Source: Verrucomicrobiota bacterium
Lineage (GTDB): Bacteria > Verrucomicrobiota > Verrucomicrobiia > Chthoniobacterales > Chthoniobacteraceae
Direction: 5' to 3'
Assembly: GCA_003402745.1 (NCBI GenBank)
Contig: QQND01000019.1
Coordinates: forward strand, 1-42,829
DNA length: 42,829 nt
A model generated the notes under the pieces. That model saw only the letters and a list, made by a program, of their open reading frames with translations, did not search any database and had not been told where the DNA came from. Both the position numbers and the translations under genes were made by a program. Position 1 is the stretch's first letter, and each line of letters starts with the position of its first letter. Of this stretch, positions 1-8,748 are shown piece after piece.

Positions 1-490
1 CAAGGAACCCGTCAAAAGCGTAAATGCTCCCCTCCGAGTCAGACGCTAGGCCGCTTATATAACTCCCTTGACTTGAGGCATTCGTCTCCCAACTCCTGAC
101 AAAGTTTCCGCTCAAATCATACTGCTCGATGCAATTCTGATTGCCATGCGTTTGCTGCGTCGTAACGACCGGAACCATAATTCCTGAAGCACTTCGGACG
201 TAACTTTGGATCCAGGAGGAGGAGGGATTTAATATCCACGTTCCCGAGCTAACATAAACCCCGTTTGGAGAGATGGTGATGCAGAAGCGGGCCCTGTCTG
301 CCAAATTCGCCGGAATCGCTAACTGGCGTCCTGCAAAACCCCAGCTGTCCTGCCCTCCCGACAAGTGGGTCAGGTCCTGCGCCAGCGTCCGGGGCCCGGC
401 CCCCAAGGCAGCGACGGCAAGCAGGCAGAGGGCTGCAAGCCACTTTCGAAAGCGGGTGGGAGACAGGAGGGATACAGTTTGCGGAACCAT
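1..490 (-). CDS. Secreted NHL/beta-propeller-like protein (partial, N-terminal part)
   Basis: The reading frame opens at an ATG read leftward from position 490 and runs off the left edge without a stop, giving about 163 residues. The N-terminus is a typical export signal: a basic stretch (TRFRKW), a hydrophobic core (LAALCLLAVAALGAG) and a likely cleavage site near TLAQD. The mature part contains YDLSGNFVRSWET, a short spacer and then LASDSEGSIYAFDGF. This is the repeat pattern of NHL-type beta-propellers, in which a 'D-x-x-G-N' strand is followed by 'D-x-x-G-x-I-Y-x-x-D'. It is therefore probably an exported propeller protein acting outside the cytoplasm. Its ligand and function cannot be inferred. 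There is no clear Shine-Dalgarno before the chosen start, but the signal peptide fixes the N-terminus to within a few residues. Confidence 0.7.
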   Translation of the reverse strand, partial: MVPQTVSLLSPTRFRKWLAALCLLAVAALGAGPRTLAQDLTHLSGGQDSWGFAGRQLAIPANLADRARFCITISPNGVYVSSGTWILNPSSSWIQSYVRSASGIMVPVVTTQQTHGNQNCIEQYDLSGNFVRSWETNASSQGSYISGLASDSEGSIYAFDGFL

Positions 491-810
491 GACGGAGGTG
501 GGTGGGATAAAAATTACAGCCTTATAAAATCGTCTTCGTTCCCTTTCGGAACGTGGCTGTCGAATGCCTCCCTCAATCAACGGTTCGACATTTGAGGGAC
601 TGGCTATGGTAGAACGAGATAGACACATTAAAATACTATGCGAGGGCTGAATCTGTCAAGACATGCAGCCACTAGATCCAGCCCAGGGCGTTCAGGGATG
701 CGCGGTCAGGGAACCATTTCCGACCTTTGAAATTTTGATGGGCCCCTCCCTATCTCACCGCTGCTTCAGCACCCTTCTTCCCCTTATCGAGCGTCCGCTT
801 TCCCTCTTTT
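491..810. other. Gene-free interval between two minus-strand genes
   Basis: I see no convincing gene here. It contains two small perfect inverted repeats. The first is CGTTCC/GGAACG (537-542 and 548-553, 5-base loop). The second is TCCCTCAA/TTGAGGGA (569-576 and 592-599, 15-base loop). Either could be a terminator remnant or an operator, but neither is followed by a T tract on either strand. The interval must hold the promoter of the minus-strand gene starting at 490 and the 3' end of the algI-algJ transcript. Confidence 0.5.
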
Positions 811-2499
811 TCATTCGACCCACACGAACGATTCCAACAACAGAGCAGGCTCCTCAAACTCGCTGCGCTGAAACTTCTCCCGCGTGCCCTGCACCTCGTC
901 CCAAGCGCAAACCTCCCAACGCACGCGGTCTCCAGGCCGGAGGCGGCCTGCCGCGGTGAGCTGCTGGTCGCGCAGGCTCCACGTGTACACGAGACACTCC
1001 CCAACGCTGCGCGCCCCCCCCGCGACAACATCCGCCAACCGCACGCTCATGATGTGCTCTTTATACGGCACCGAACCCGGACGCGGCACCGGAGAGACTC
1101 CCGCCACCGTTCCCTCAATCCAGACACGCTGCCCCCTGGGCGGGCAGTAAAATCCAGAAAGAGGCGGCGGCCCCAACTCTAACGGCAAGAGCTTCCAGTC
1201 TCCAAAGGCCAACTCCCGCACCGCAAACTCCCATACCACCACCTTCTTCCCAGCCAACCGGTCCTTCCCCATCGCGAGTTCGTGCTGCAACATCTGCCGC
1301 CCCGCAAAAGCGCCGTCACTGTTGCGAAGCAGCGCGTCCACGGGCCGGCCCAGTGCTGCGCTCAGCTGCTCGGCGAACCCAGCACCCTCTCCCCAACCCA
1401 TTTGCGACAGCGAATAAATGTTGGAAAAGCTGTCTCCGAGAAGCAGGACGTCCGCCGTAGGGGACGGTTTCCAAAAATCGGAGCCGTTCATCACAGGATG
1501 GATTTCTGCGGTTTGCGCAGCGAATAGCGTCTGTTCCTTGGGCAACCCCAGCAGCGCCAGCGTGTCCCCCGGAGCGCTCACCCGGACCGACGCGGCCGAC
1601 AGGCGGGACGGTGCCGCGGCGATGGACTCGGGCGCGATTTGTTCGGCTACGGCGCGGGCCACAGCCTCCATCGCACCCGGCGTCCAGTGGGTGTCCGCTG
1701 CCAGATATTGGGCCTCGCCGGAATGGCGCAGCCGTTCAAGGAGCAGCGGGCCGCAGTCGAAAACTTCCACGCCCCGGTCGCGCATCTGCTCCACGCAGTG
1801 CGCGAACGCCGCATTCTGGCGAAGCCGGATATCGGTGGGCCTGCCGCCTCCAAGCTGGTGGCCTTCGACACAGGGCTTGACAGGGACGGGGAGCAAAAGA
1901 AGGCGGATCCCACGGGCTGCAAGCTGCTTTTGAAAGTCGGCCACCGCAGGCAGAGGGTCAGCTGCAACCCTTTCTTTGTTAAAACGTTCTGTAACACGAA
2001 TGGGGTCTAGGAAAGACCGCCCGTTCACGTAGTCGATGTCTTTCCGGTAAAAAAGTCCACCGCTTCGCGCTACAACCACCTGCTGGTTTCCCTCGCCGAA
2101 AAGTCTCACCAGAAACTCCTGCAACAAGGGGCGTAATCTGCCTGCGAGCACCGCGTTTTCTTCAAGCGCTTTTTCGGCCTCATGCGTTGCCGCAGGCGAG
2201 GGGAGCCAGCGCCACAAGTCCTGAACGGTTCGTATCCGTTGAAAGGCTTCCACCGAGGGAAGCAAGCGGGCGAAGGCGGCCGTGGTCTTTGCGGTAGCCT
2301 CTCCGGCCGATGGGCCGCTTAAAAACAACGGGGCGCAGACGCCCGCGCAAAGCAGGGTCAGAAACCCAAACATCAGAAGTGATTTTGCGCCGCGGGAAAA
2401 AGAGGAAGTGCCGAGATCCCGCTGCGCCTCGGCTTCGCGAGTCAGTGTGACGGTCTTTGAATCGAGGCGGGTCTTATCTCCGGGGGGCGCTTGGTTCAT
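811..2499 (-). CDS. AlgJ/AlgX-like SGNH acetyltransferase
   Basis: A 562-residue protein with a cytoplasmic N-terminus of about 40 residues, one membrane segment (about 42-62: LLMFGFLTLLCAGVCAPLFL) and a periplasmic AlgJ/AlgX-type SGNH domain. Visible catalytic motifs are ADTHWTP (the D-x-H pair) and LLLGDSFSN (nucleophilic serine). In known systems such proteins receive acetyl groups delivered by AlgI and place them on an exported polysaccharide. The start codon directly follows the algI stop codon (TAA then ATG), so the two are translationally coupled. The C-terminal ~110 residues form an extra module resembling the C-terminus of the SGNH protein at 5078-6421. The central sequence is clearly paralogous to the divergent gene at 4026 (shared DF-KQL-A-GI-L-L-PVP block). 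The polysaccharide substrate is unknown. Confidence 0.82.
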   Translation of the reverse strand: MNQAPPGDKTRLDSKTVTLTREAEAQRDLGTSSFSRGAKSLLMFGFLTLLCAGVCAPLFLSGPSAGEATAKTTAAFARLLPSVEAFQRIRTVQDLWRWLPSPAATHEAEKALEENAVLAGRLRPLLQEFLVRLFGEGNQQVVVARSGGLFYRKDIDYVNGRSFLDPIRVTERFNKERVAADPLPAVADFQKQLAARGIRLLLLPVPVKPCVEGHQLGGGRPTDIRLRQNAAFAHCVEQMRDRGVEVFDCGPLLLERLRHSGEAQYLAADTHWTPGAMEAVARAVAEQIAPESIAAAPSRLSAASVRVSAPGDTLALLGLPKEQTLFAAQTAEIHPVMNGSDFWKPSPTADVLLLGDSFSNIYSLSQMGWGEGAGFAEQLSAALGRPVDALLRNSDGAFAGRQMLQHELAMGKDRLAGKKVVVWEFAVRELAFGDWKLLPLELGPPPLSGFYCPPRGQRVWIEGTVAGVSPVPRPGSVPYKEHIMSVRLADVVAGGARSVGECLVYTWSLRDQQLTAAGRLRPGDRVRWEVCAWDEVQGTREKFQRSEFEEPALLLESFVWVE

Positions 2500-3981
2500 T
2501 TAGAAAATGAAGTAAATAAACGGATTATAGTCCTGCGTCAGAAGCGCTACGACGGCCAGCCCGCCGAGGCACAACACGCCCAATACTTTTGGGACGGTCA
2601 ACGTCTGGGTCCATTCCCAGGTCTGGCGCCCGAAGCAAACAATGGCAGCACTCAAAATGAAATGCGCTTGCAGATACGACTGCTGCGACAGCCCGCCAAG
2701 GGCCTCAGGAAGGCTGTTAGTAGGAAAGACGCGAGACATTGCGCGTAGATACTCCAGAGCCTCTGTCAGGGATGCGGCCCTAAAAAATACCCACCCCACC
2801 AAAACCACACCAAGCGTGAAAACCCGCGCCACCACCGGCGGCGGCGTCACTGCCGGAAACACCCTGCGCCCGATGCGTTCGGCTGCGAGCACGCCGCCGT
2901 GCAGGACGCCCCAGACGATAAAGTTCCAGGAAGCGCCGTGCCAGAGCCCGCCAAGGAGCATCGTGAGGAACACGTTCAAACACGCCCTGCCCTCCCCAAG
3001 CCTGTTGCCGCCCAGTGGAATATACAAGTAATCGCGGAGCCACGCTGAAAGGGAAATGTGCCAGCGCCGCCAGAAGTCGGTCAGGGAAGTTGCGGCATAA
3101 GGGGCGTTAAAATTGCGCGCAAACACGAACCCGAAAAGCAGGCCCAGACCAATGGCCATGTCGGAGTACCCACTGAAATCAAAGTAGATCTGCATGGCGT
3201 AGGCCACGGCGCCCGTCCACGCCTCGAAAGCCGTGCGAGAAGCCCCATCGAATGCGGCGTCCGCGATTTGCCCGCAGGGGTTGGCGAGGAGGACTTTTTT
3301 GGAAAGACCGAGGAGAAAAAAAGCGCCGCCACGGACAAATTTATCAAGCGTGAGCGTGCGCGACTTGAGCTGTTCGGCGAGGAAGGAAAACTTCAAAATC
3401 GGACCTGCCACGAGGTGGGGAAACATGGAAACGAAACAGGAGAAGTCGACGAAGTTTTCCATCGCCTCGGCCTCCCCCCGGTAGACGTCGACAATGTAAC
3501 TGAGGGCCTGGAACGTATAGAAGCTAATCCCAAGAGGGAGAACTACGTGCATTGTTGTCTGGAGCGCGGCGGACGAGGCTCCAAACGCGGCGGCAAGCTG
3601 GTTCCACGTTTCGACTCCGAAGTTGAAATATTTAAAGAATCCCAGAGCCGTGAGGTTGCTGAGAACAGAGAGCAGCAGCGCCCTTTTTCGCGTGGCACTC
3701 GCCGGATTGTTTGCCGTGTGCGGCTCGAGACACCGCACCGGTCCACCGACCTTCCAAAAACACCACCGGTCTCGGGCGATCACCAAACTCAACAGCCAGT
3801 CCAGAGTCGTTGTAGCGAACATAAGCGCGAGAAAGCGGGGTTCCGCCCAGCCGTAAAAAAGGTACCCTGTGAGGACCAGCCACAGGTTGCGCATTCTCTG
3901 GGAGGCTCGCGCCAGCAGGTAATAACCGGCCAGGGCGAGCGGCAGGAAGTAGAAGAGAAAAAGATGCGAACTGAAGACCAT
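2500..3981 (-). CDS. AlgI-like MBOAT-family O-acyltransferase
   Basis: A 493-residue polytopic membrane protein of the MBOAT family. Hallmarks are FDFSGYSDMAIGLG, the WRRWHISLSAWLRDYLYIP stretch, and GGLWHGASWNFIVWG with the invariant histidine. AlgI-type proteins move an acetyl group from a cytoplasmic donor across the inner membrane to a periplasmic SGNH partner, here the AlgJ-like gene directly downstream. The length matches AlgI and DltB-like acetylation partners. Only 44 bases separate its start from the divergent acetylation gene at 4026, so the two operons probably share a control region. The symbol algI is left out because alginate itself is not indicated: no alginate polymerase genes are in view. 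Confidence 0.9.
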   Translation of the reverse strand: MVFSSHLFLFYFLPLALAGYYLLARASQRMRNLWLVLTGYLFYGWAEPRFLALMFATTTLDWLLSLVIARDRWCFWKVGGPVRCLEPHTANNPASATRKRALLLSVLSNLTALGFFKYFNFGVETWNQLAAAFGASSAALQTTMHVVLPLGISFYTFQALSYIVDVYRGEAEAMENFVDFSCFVSMFPHLVAGPILKFSFLAEQLKSRTLTLDKFVRGGAFFLLGLSKKVLLANPCGQIADAAFDGASRTAFEAWTGAVAYAMQIYFDFSGYSDMAIGLGLLFGFVFARNFNAPYAATSLTDFWRRWHISLSAWLRDYLYIPLGGNRLGEGRACLNVFLTMLLGGLWHGASWNFIVWGVLHGGVLAAERIGRRVFPAVTPPPVVARVFTLGVVLVGWVFFRAASLTEALEYLRAMSRVFPTNSLPEALGGLSQQSYLQAHFILSAAIVCFGRQTWEWTQTLTVPKVLGVLCLGGLAVVALLTQDYNPFIYFIF

Positions 3982-4025
3982 GCAGGGAAGTCGCTAAAAG
4001 GACTTGAGGTGGGGAGCAAAAATGA

Positions 4026-5081
4026 ATGCGTTCAGAGCGATTTGTTTATACGGTGCAGCGTGTTTTTGAAATCAAGATGACAACCCTAGTGAAGTATCCG
4101 GGACCTTTCGTGTACGCCGCAGCCGTCGCCCTAGGCCTGCTCCCGATGCGTGCTGCCACCGCGCCGGCCGCTTTCCCTCCTGTAGTCGAGGGTAAGGATG
4201 GATGGCTTTTTTTCGGCCCGGAGTTGCGTTTTCTGAGTTTCCCCTGCTTTTGGGGGGAGGCGGCTTCCAAAACTGCCTGTTCCCAAAAGCCCGAAAATGC
4301 GGACCCGATCCCGGCTCTTGTAGATTTTCACAAACAGTTGGAGGCAAAAGGGATTAAGTTGTTCCTGGTGCCGGTTCCGCCCAAGGCCTGGAACCCCGCA
4401 CACACGCCGGACCTCGCCTTGGAGGGCCGCAAGGTGGATGCCCTGGGCCAGTTCTACAACCGCCTCGCAACCGAGGGTCTGAACGTGGTGGACCTGCGCC
4501 CAGCGTTTAGGACCCGCGAAGCCGCCGGAGAAGGCATGTATTGCAAGACAGACTCCCACTGGTCCGGTGAAGGCTGCGTGACGGCCGCCAAGACCGTTGC
4601 CAAGGCCCTGGCGGACTCCGGGCTGCCTTTGGCTCCCGCCACAGGCTTAAGGACCGCCTGGACCGAGGCCCGCTTCCGAGGGGATCTGCTCGAACTCAAG
4701 AACGCCCCGACAAACCAGCAGGAGCGCCTGAAAACGCGTCAGGTCAGTGATGCTTCAAACGCCCCAATCCAGCCTAACCCCGCAAGCTCGATCCTCATCC
4801 TCGGAGACAGCCACACGCTTGTTTTTCACGACTTTCTGGCGGAGCGCGCGGGCTTTACCGACCAACTCGCCCAAGAAACGGGCATCATTCCCGACTGGAT
4901 CGGCACCCGAGGCTCGGGCGCGAATGCGGTGCGCGTGAGCCTGCTGCGGCGTGCCTCAAAAGACGCCGCGTATCTTGCCTCCAAGAAAGCCGTGGTCTGG
5001 TGTTTTGCGGCACGTGAATTCACAGAGGCCGACCAGGGCTGGCAGCGCCTTCCTCTGACGGCCCCGATCTCCGCCAAATGA
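4026..5081 (+). CDS. AlgJ/AlgX-like SGNH protein, secreted
   Basis: A 351-residue protein, with a signal-like hydrophobic stretch (FVYAAAVALGLLPMRAATA) and an AlgX/AlgJ-type SGNH domain. The motifs KTDSHWS (D-x-H) and LILGDSHTLVF (catalytic serine) are present, as is the family's late KKAVVWCFAAREF strand. It is paralogous to the AlgJ-like gene at 811-2499. The chosen ATG has a purine-rich GGGGAG about 10 bases upstream. A second in-frame ATG at 4077 would put the signal sequence closer to the N-terminus and is a real alternative. It lacks the C-terminal extra module of its paralogue. Its last four bases overlap the next gene (ATGA), so they are coupled. Likely role: acetylation or acetyl removal on an exported glycan; which of the two cannot be decided. 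Confidence 0.75.
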   Translation: MRSERFVYTVQRVFEIKMTTLVKYPGPFVYAAAVALGLLPMRAATAPAAFPPVVEGKDGWLFFGPELRFLSFPCFWGEAASKTACSQKPENADPIPALVDFHKQLEAKGIKLFLVPVPPKAWNPAHTPDLALEGRKVDALGQFYNRLATEGLNVVDLRPAFRTREAAGEGMYCKTDSHWSGEGCVTAAKTVAKALADSGLPLAPATGLRTAWTEARFRGDLLELKNAPTNQQERLKTRQVSDASNAPIQPNPASSILILGDSHTLVFHDFLAERAGFTDQLAQETGIIPDWIGTRGSGANAVRVSLLRRASKDAAYLASKKAVVWCFAAREFTEADQGWQRLPLTAPISAK

Positions 5082-6421
5082 ACGGCCGGCCCCCATTTCC
5101 AGCGCTGCTCCTGGTGCTGTTTCTCGGTCTGGTTTTTTCGGGCCACGGCCGCGCGCACGAGGAGGACGACGAGGCGGACTGCCCCTGTGCGAGCAACCCG
5201 GATGCGTCAACACAAACATCTCCACACCAGCTTTTTAAAAACATCTCTGGAGGAGGGCGCGGCGCCCCTCAAAGCACCGGTCCCCGCGCCAGAGTTCTCA
5301 TTCTTGGCGATTCACTAGGGCTTTGCGGTTTCGGAAAAACGCTGGATTCAAAATTGCGAAAGGCGCCCGGCGTGGGTGGCGTTTACACCTATCTAGCCTG
5401 CGGGACCGTGCCACTCAGCTGGCTGAAAACAGGGGCCTTGGCAAAGGCACACACCGGCTGCGGCTTCTGGACGATCGAGGGCAAAAGCGGGGAGCACCCT
5501 GCTGAGTTCCAGGACACGTTCGGGATGCAGCGCGGCAAACGTCCAGACTCCCATGCCGTACCCAAGCTGGAGACCCTTCTGGAGGAGCATCACCCGGACA
5601 TCCTCGTGATTCAAAACGGCACGAATTTACTGAGCCTTTTCGGGGATGGAAAAACCATTCTTCCACACCGTCACGACTCCCAAATTCGGTCCTACCTCAA
5701 CCCCATGATGCAGCTTCTGGCCCAGAAAGCGCCCAGTTTGAAAAAGGTCTATTGGGTGGGCCCTCCAGTTTCAGGGCGGGTGACGGCCGATGTGCAGGAT
5801 TTTTTGCTGCACCGGCTGGCCTCTTATGAGTGCGCCTTCCTAAACGTCATCGACAGCAGGGGGCTCATCAGGCATCCGTACCGCAACACGATGCCCGACA
5901 AGGAGCACTTCATCGGCCGGGACATGGACGCGTGGGCCGAGGGTGTTTTCCAGCACATCTCCAAGGACCTGTCCGAGGGCTTGCTCAGCGCCGCCCCGCT
6001 TTCCCGAAGCGCGCTGCTGCCCGCCGCGGCGAAGACTGCTGGAAAATCAGACGCACCCCCCCCCAAGCAGCGTGCGAGGTTGGTGGTGAGCGCGAAACTC
6101 ATCGCGAAGTCCGAGCCCCTGCCCTTAGAGAAACTGCAACCCTATCAGGAATCCATGGTGAGTTTTGTTTACCATGTGGACGAGGTGCTTGCTGGGGAGT
6201 ACTTGGACGCCGAAATCGTAGTGATGCACCCCGCCCACATCCGTTTAAAAGCAGAGCCTTTAGGTAGTTACAAGCTCGGCTCCTCCTACAAACTGGAGCT
6301 TTTGGATTTCGACGGCTCCCCTTGGGAAGCCATCAAACGGAGCGAGGACACCGGGCGCATTGAGCTGCGCCCCTTCATCCGCAAAGAAGATGAAGCGCGT
6401 TTCCCCTCTCTGGCTCGATAA
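5078..6421 (+). CDS. Secreted SGNH/GDSL hydrolase with extra C-terminal module
   Basis: A 447-residue protein starting with a signal peptide (ALLLVLFLGLVFSGHGRA), then a low-complexity acidic and Cys-containing linker, then an SGNH/GDSL esterase domain. Block I is LILGDSLGLCGFG, block III is IQNGTNL and block V is PDKEHF (D-x-x-H), so the full catalytic set is present. After the esterase domain comes a linker (about 300-330) and a beta-rich module (about 330-430) similar to the end of the AlgJ-like protein at 811. The family hydrolyses or transfers acyl esters on carbohydrates. Coupled by a 4-base overlap to the upstream AlgJ-like gene and followed 11 bases later by another SGNH gene, it is part of the same envelope glycan acylation operon. 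Confidence 0.78.
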   Translation: MNGRPPFPALLLVLFLGLVFSGHGRAHEEDDEADCPCASNPDASTQTSPHQLFKNISGGGRGAPQSTGPRARVLILGDSLGLCGFGKTLDSKLRKAPGVGGVYTYLACGTVPLSWLKTGALAKAHTGCGFWTIEGKSGEHPAEFQDTFGMQRGKRPDSHAVPKLETLLEEHHPDILVIQNGTNLLSLFGDGKTILPHRHDSQIRSYLNPMMQLLAQKAPSLKKVYWVGPPVSGRVTADVQDFLLHRLASYECAFLNVIDSRGLIRHPYRNTMPDKEHFIGRDMDAWAEGVFQHISKDLSEGLLSAAPLSRSALLPAAAKTAGKSDAPPPKQRARLVVSAKLIAKSEPLPLEKLQPYQESMVSFVYHVDEVLAGEYLDAEIVVMHPAHIRLKAEPLGSYKLGSSYKLELLDFDGSPWEAIKRSEDTGRIELRPFIRKEDEARFPSLAR

Positions 6422-6432
6422 GGGAAGCACCT

Positions 6433-7173
6433 ATGCTTACACCCCGCCTTCTCCTACTTGGTTTTTTGGGCCTCTGCGTTCCCGCCACGTACGCGAGTTA
6501 TACCGCCCCCTCGCTAGCCGGCACCCGCAAGCTGCTGCTCGTGGGGGATTCCCTTTCCGTTGGCCCCTTCGGCAGGGAGATGCAGACCTTTTTATGCGAC
6601 CTCGCCGGCGAGGGGCGCGTCTACGTCGTCGCTTCCTGCGGTTCCTCCCCGGAGCACTGGCTGGAGGGGGAGCCCGCCTTTGTTTCTAAATGCGGCAGCC
6701 GGGTAAAAACCCCCTCCACCTTTAAGCATCACGAGTTTGAAAAGGGCCGCCCGCCCGAACCCTTTACCACCCCGAAAATCGCCCCTCTTCTCGAAAGAAT
6801 CCGCCCGGCAACCGTGGTAGTTCAACTTGGCACGAACTGGTTTGACCTCTTAGAAGCGCACCCCGGGCCCGAAGAAATCGCTCGGCTTGGCGGAATTCTC
6901 GAACGCTTTGCCGACACCGTCCAAAACGCCCCGGGCAGGCCCGCCCTCGTCTGGATCACGCCCCCGGATTCCTCCCGTTTCCGCAAGGTGCAGGACAGCG
7001 TCACCAAGCTCCTGCTTTCCACGGGCAAACGCAGACGCTTCACTGTCATCGACTCCTCCAGCATGGTCCGCTACGAGGCGGGCCAGTCGGGCGGGGATGG
7101 CGTCCATTACTTCGGCGCGGACGCGGTGAAATGGGCGGACGGCGTTAAAAAGCGGCTCCGTCCTTTGCTCTAA
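6433..7173 (+). CDS. Secreted SGNH/GDSL hydrolase
   Basis: A 246-residue protein with a signal peptide (LLLLGFLGLCVPATYA) and a compact single-domain SGNH fold. Block I is LLVGDSLSVGPFG, block III is LGTNWF and block V is GDGVHYFG (D-x-x-H), all intact. An AAGGGAAG ribosome-binding site precedes the ATG. It is related to the catalytic domain of the preceding gene: both share the spacing from GDSL through a Cys-Gly-containing loop to the GTN block, and the ending W-A-[DE]-G-V. Probably a periplasmic esterase or acyltransferase on the same polysaccharide. It is the last gene of the three-gene operon and converges on the GalT-like gene with only 9 bases between the stops. Confidence 0.8.
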   Translation: MLTPRLLLLGFLGLCVPATYASYTAPSLAGTRKLLLVGDSLSVGPFGREMQTFLCDLAGEGRVYVVASCGSSPEHWLEGEPAFVSKCGSRVKTPSTFKHHEFEKGRPPEPFTTPKIAPLLERIRPATVVVQLGTNWFDLLEAHPGPEEIARLGGILERFADTVQNAPGRPALVWITPPDSSRFRKVQDSVTKLLLSTGKRRRFTVIDSSSMVRYEAGQSGGDGVHYFGADAVKWADGVKKRLRPLL

Positions 7174-7182
7174 AAAACGGCG

Positions 7183-8196
7183 TTACGCGTCCTGGCCAGC
7201 GCTCCGCAGACACTCCGCGGCCACCTCCGGCCACACACCGTTCACCCAGGAGCCTGTTGCCAGTTCCAGGGGGCTGTTCGGGTACAGTCGAGGCAGGAGC
7301 TCCATGTGCCAGCGGAAGTCCCGGTCGATGGAACCCCAGTGATCCAAGCGCTGCGTGCGCGTAGGGGCCGTGCTGAGAGCCAGATGGTAGGGCGGGTGGT
7401 CCAGGGCCCCGTTGAGCCTGAGCAAGGCCGCTTGGAGCGCATCTGCCAGCTGCACGACCTCCTCGTCAGTGATGGCGTGAAAATCAGCACTCTGCCTCTT
7501 GGGGTAAAGCGTCATTTCAAAAGGCGCCCGGGATGCGTAAGGACAGAACACGCAAAAACCGTGGTTTTCGTACACCACCCGGGAGCCGGTGCGGACCTCT
7601 TCGCCCAGGATATCCTCGAAAATCGACCGTTTTTTCTGACCGTAAAACGCACGCGCCACCTCCAATTTTCGCTTCAGCCGGGCGGGAATCACCGCGAGGG
7701 CGACCAGTTGGCTGAGGGCGTGCGGCACCAGGGCCCCGGCGGATCGGCCCACGGATTTCACAACCGAAAACGATCGCAGGCGGCTATCTTTCATCAGGTC
7801 CAAAATCCGCAGTTTCCAGGCCAGAATAACCTGTTCAATTTGCCACAGTTCGAGCGCTTCGAGAGCCCGGCGGTCGCTCGTTTCGACAATCACCTCGTGC
7901 GCACCAACCCCGTCCATGTGGTCGTAGAAACCATCGCCGTGGCGCGTCGCGTCCCCTTCCACGCGCAGCACAGGCGCCCGGTTGGGGACCACGCGCACGA
8001 CCCACTCCCCGCCACGCTCCACCTGGTGAAGGGTGTGCGCGGTGTATTTCTCCAGACCAACCAAAAACGGGTTGGCCGCAGCCAGCTCGTCCCGCTCCTC
8101 AAGGATGGAGGGAACCGTGGGCTGATGCGCCCGCGCCTCTGAGAAAAGCGTCCACTCGTCCGTAAGCGGGTCCAAGCGCATCTCGTTTTTGTACAT
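7183..8196 (-). CDS. GalT-like HIT-superfamily protein lacking the catalytic histidine
   Basis: A 337-residue protein with the overall layout of galactose-1-phosphate uridylyltransferase and related nucleotidyl phosphorylases: N-terminal RLDPLTDEW, HEVIVETSDRR, the active-site loop, FCVFCPYASRAPFEM and WHMELLPRL. The active-site loop, normally H-P-H-S-Q, reads H159-A-L-S-Q163 here. The second histidine, which is the covalent nucleophile in GalT, is Leu161. The usual zinc-binding CPFC near the N-terminus is NPFL. It may therefore be inactive as a ping-pong transferase or may use another mechanism. A small hairpin (GCGGGCTTC/GAAGCCGC, 8209-8227) precedes the start. It is co-directional with yjbQ, 52 bases downstream of it. 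Confidence is high for the family and low for the activity. Confidence 0.8.
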   Translation of the reverse strand: MYKNEMRLDPLTDEWTLFSEARAHQPTVPSILEERDELAAANPFLVGLEKYTAHTLHQVERGGEWVVRVVPNRAPVLRVEGDATRHGDGFYDHMDGVGAHEVIVETSDRRALEALELWQIEQVILAWKLRILDLMKDSRLRSFSVVKSVGRSAGALVPHALSQLVALAVIPARLKRKLEVARAFYGQKKRSIFEDILGEEVRTGSRVVYENHGFCVFCPYASRAPFEMTLYPKRQSADFHAITDEEVVQLADALQAALLRLNGALDHPPYHLALSTAPTRTQRLDHWGSIDRDFRWHMELLPRLYPNSPLELATGSWVNGVWPEVAAECLRSAGQDA

Positions 8197-8248
8197 GCCG
8201 CAATTCTAGCGGGCTTCAAGAAGCCGCACAAGGCGCGCCCCGGACCGG

Positions 8249-8665
8249 CTACCCGAGCACGCTCACCACCACCGTGCGGTGGTGCGGCGCGCGGCGATGT
8301 TCGAATAGGAAAATCCCCTGCCAGGTTCCCAGCTGAAGACGGCCTTGGGCCACAGGGATTGCCTCACTAGTGCGCGTGAGCACCATGCGCAAATGGGACG
8401 GCATATCATCGGGGCCCTCGTCCGTATGCACGAAATAGCTGGTGTCTTCCGGGACAAGTTTTTCGAAAAAGGCGTGCAGGTCGATCCGGGCGGAGGGGTC
8501 GGCGTTTTCGTAGATAACGAGGCTGGCGCTGGTGTGCTGCACGAAGACGGTCACAAGGCCGGTTTGGAGGCCGCTTTGCCGGAGGATCTGCGCGACCGGT
8601 TCGGTGATTTCATAGGTGCCCTTGCCCCGGGTCGCGATCGTGAAGGAACTGGTGAATGCGCTCAT
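8249..8665 (-). CDS. YjbQ/UPF0047 family protein (secondary thiamine-phosphate synthase type)
   Basis: The protein has 138 residues from the chosen ATG. It carries the family hallmarks FVQHTSASLVIYENADP, HTDEGPDDMPSHLR and GTWQGIFLFEH, which gather the conserved histidines and acidic residues of the UPF0047 fold. Some members can replace ThiE in making thiamine phosphate, but the true role of the family is unsettled. An in-frame ATG seven codons upstream (8686) is possible; I prefer the later one because family members usually start with S-x-F just before the first strand. It is divergent from yebC, with 83 bases between the starts, and probably shares a transcript with the GalT-like gene downstream. 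Confidence 0.85.
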   Translation of the reverse strand: MSAFTSSFTIATRGKGTYEITEPVAQILRQSGLQTGLVTVFVQHTSASLVIYENADPSARIDLHAFFEKLVPEDTSYFVHTDEGPDDMPSHLRMVLTRTSEAIPVAQGRLQLGTWQGIFLFEHRRAPHHRTVVVSVLG

Positions 8666-8748
8666 GGCAGTTGCATCCCAAGCCAACGGGATGCCTTTGG
8701 CAAATGCTGTTTACCTTGAAGGCCCGATCCGTTAGTTTTCACTCACTT

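Noticed and set aside
3058-4080. 340-codon plus-strand frame opposite the algI-like gene
   Set aside because: It mirrors the MBOAT gene in the other strand, and the encoded peptide is a charged low-complexity sequence without motifs.
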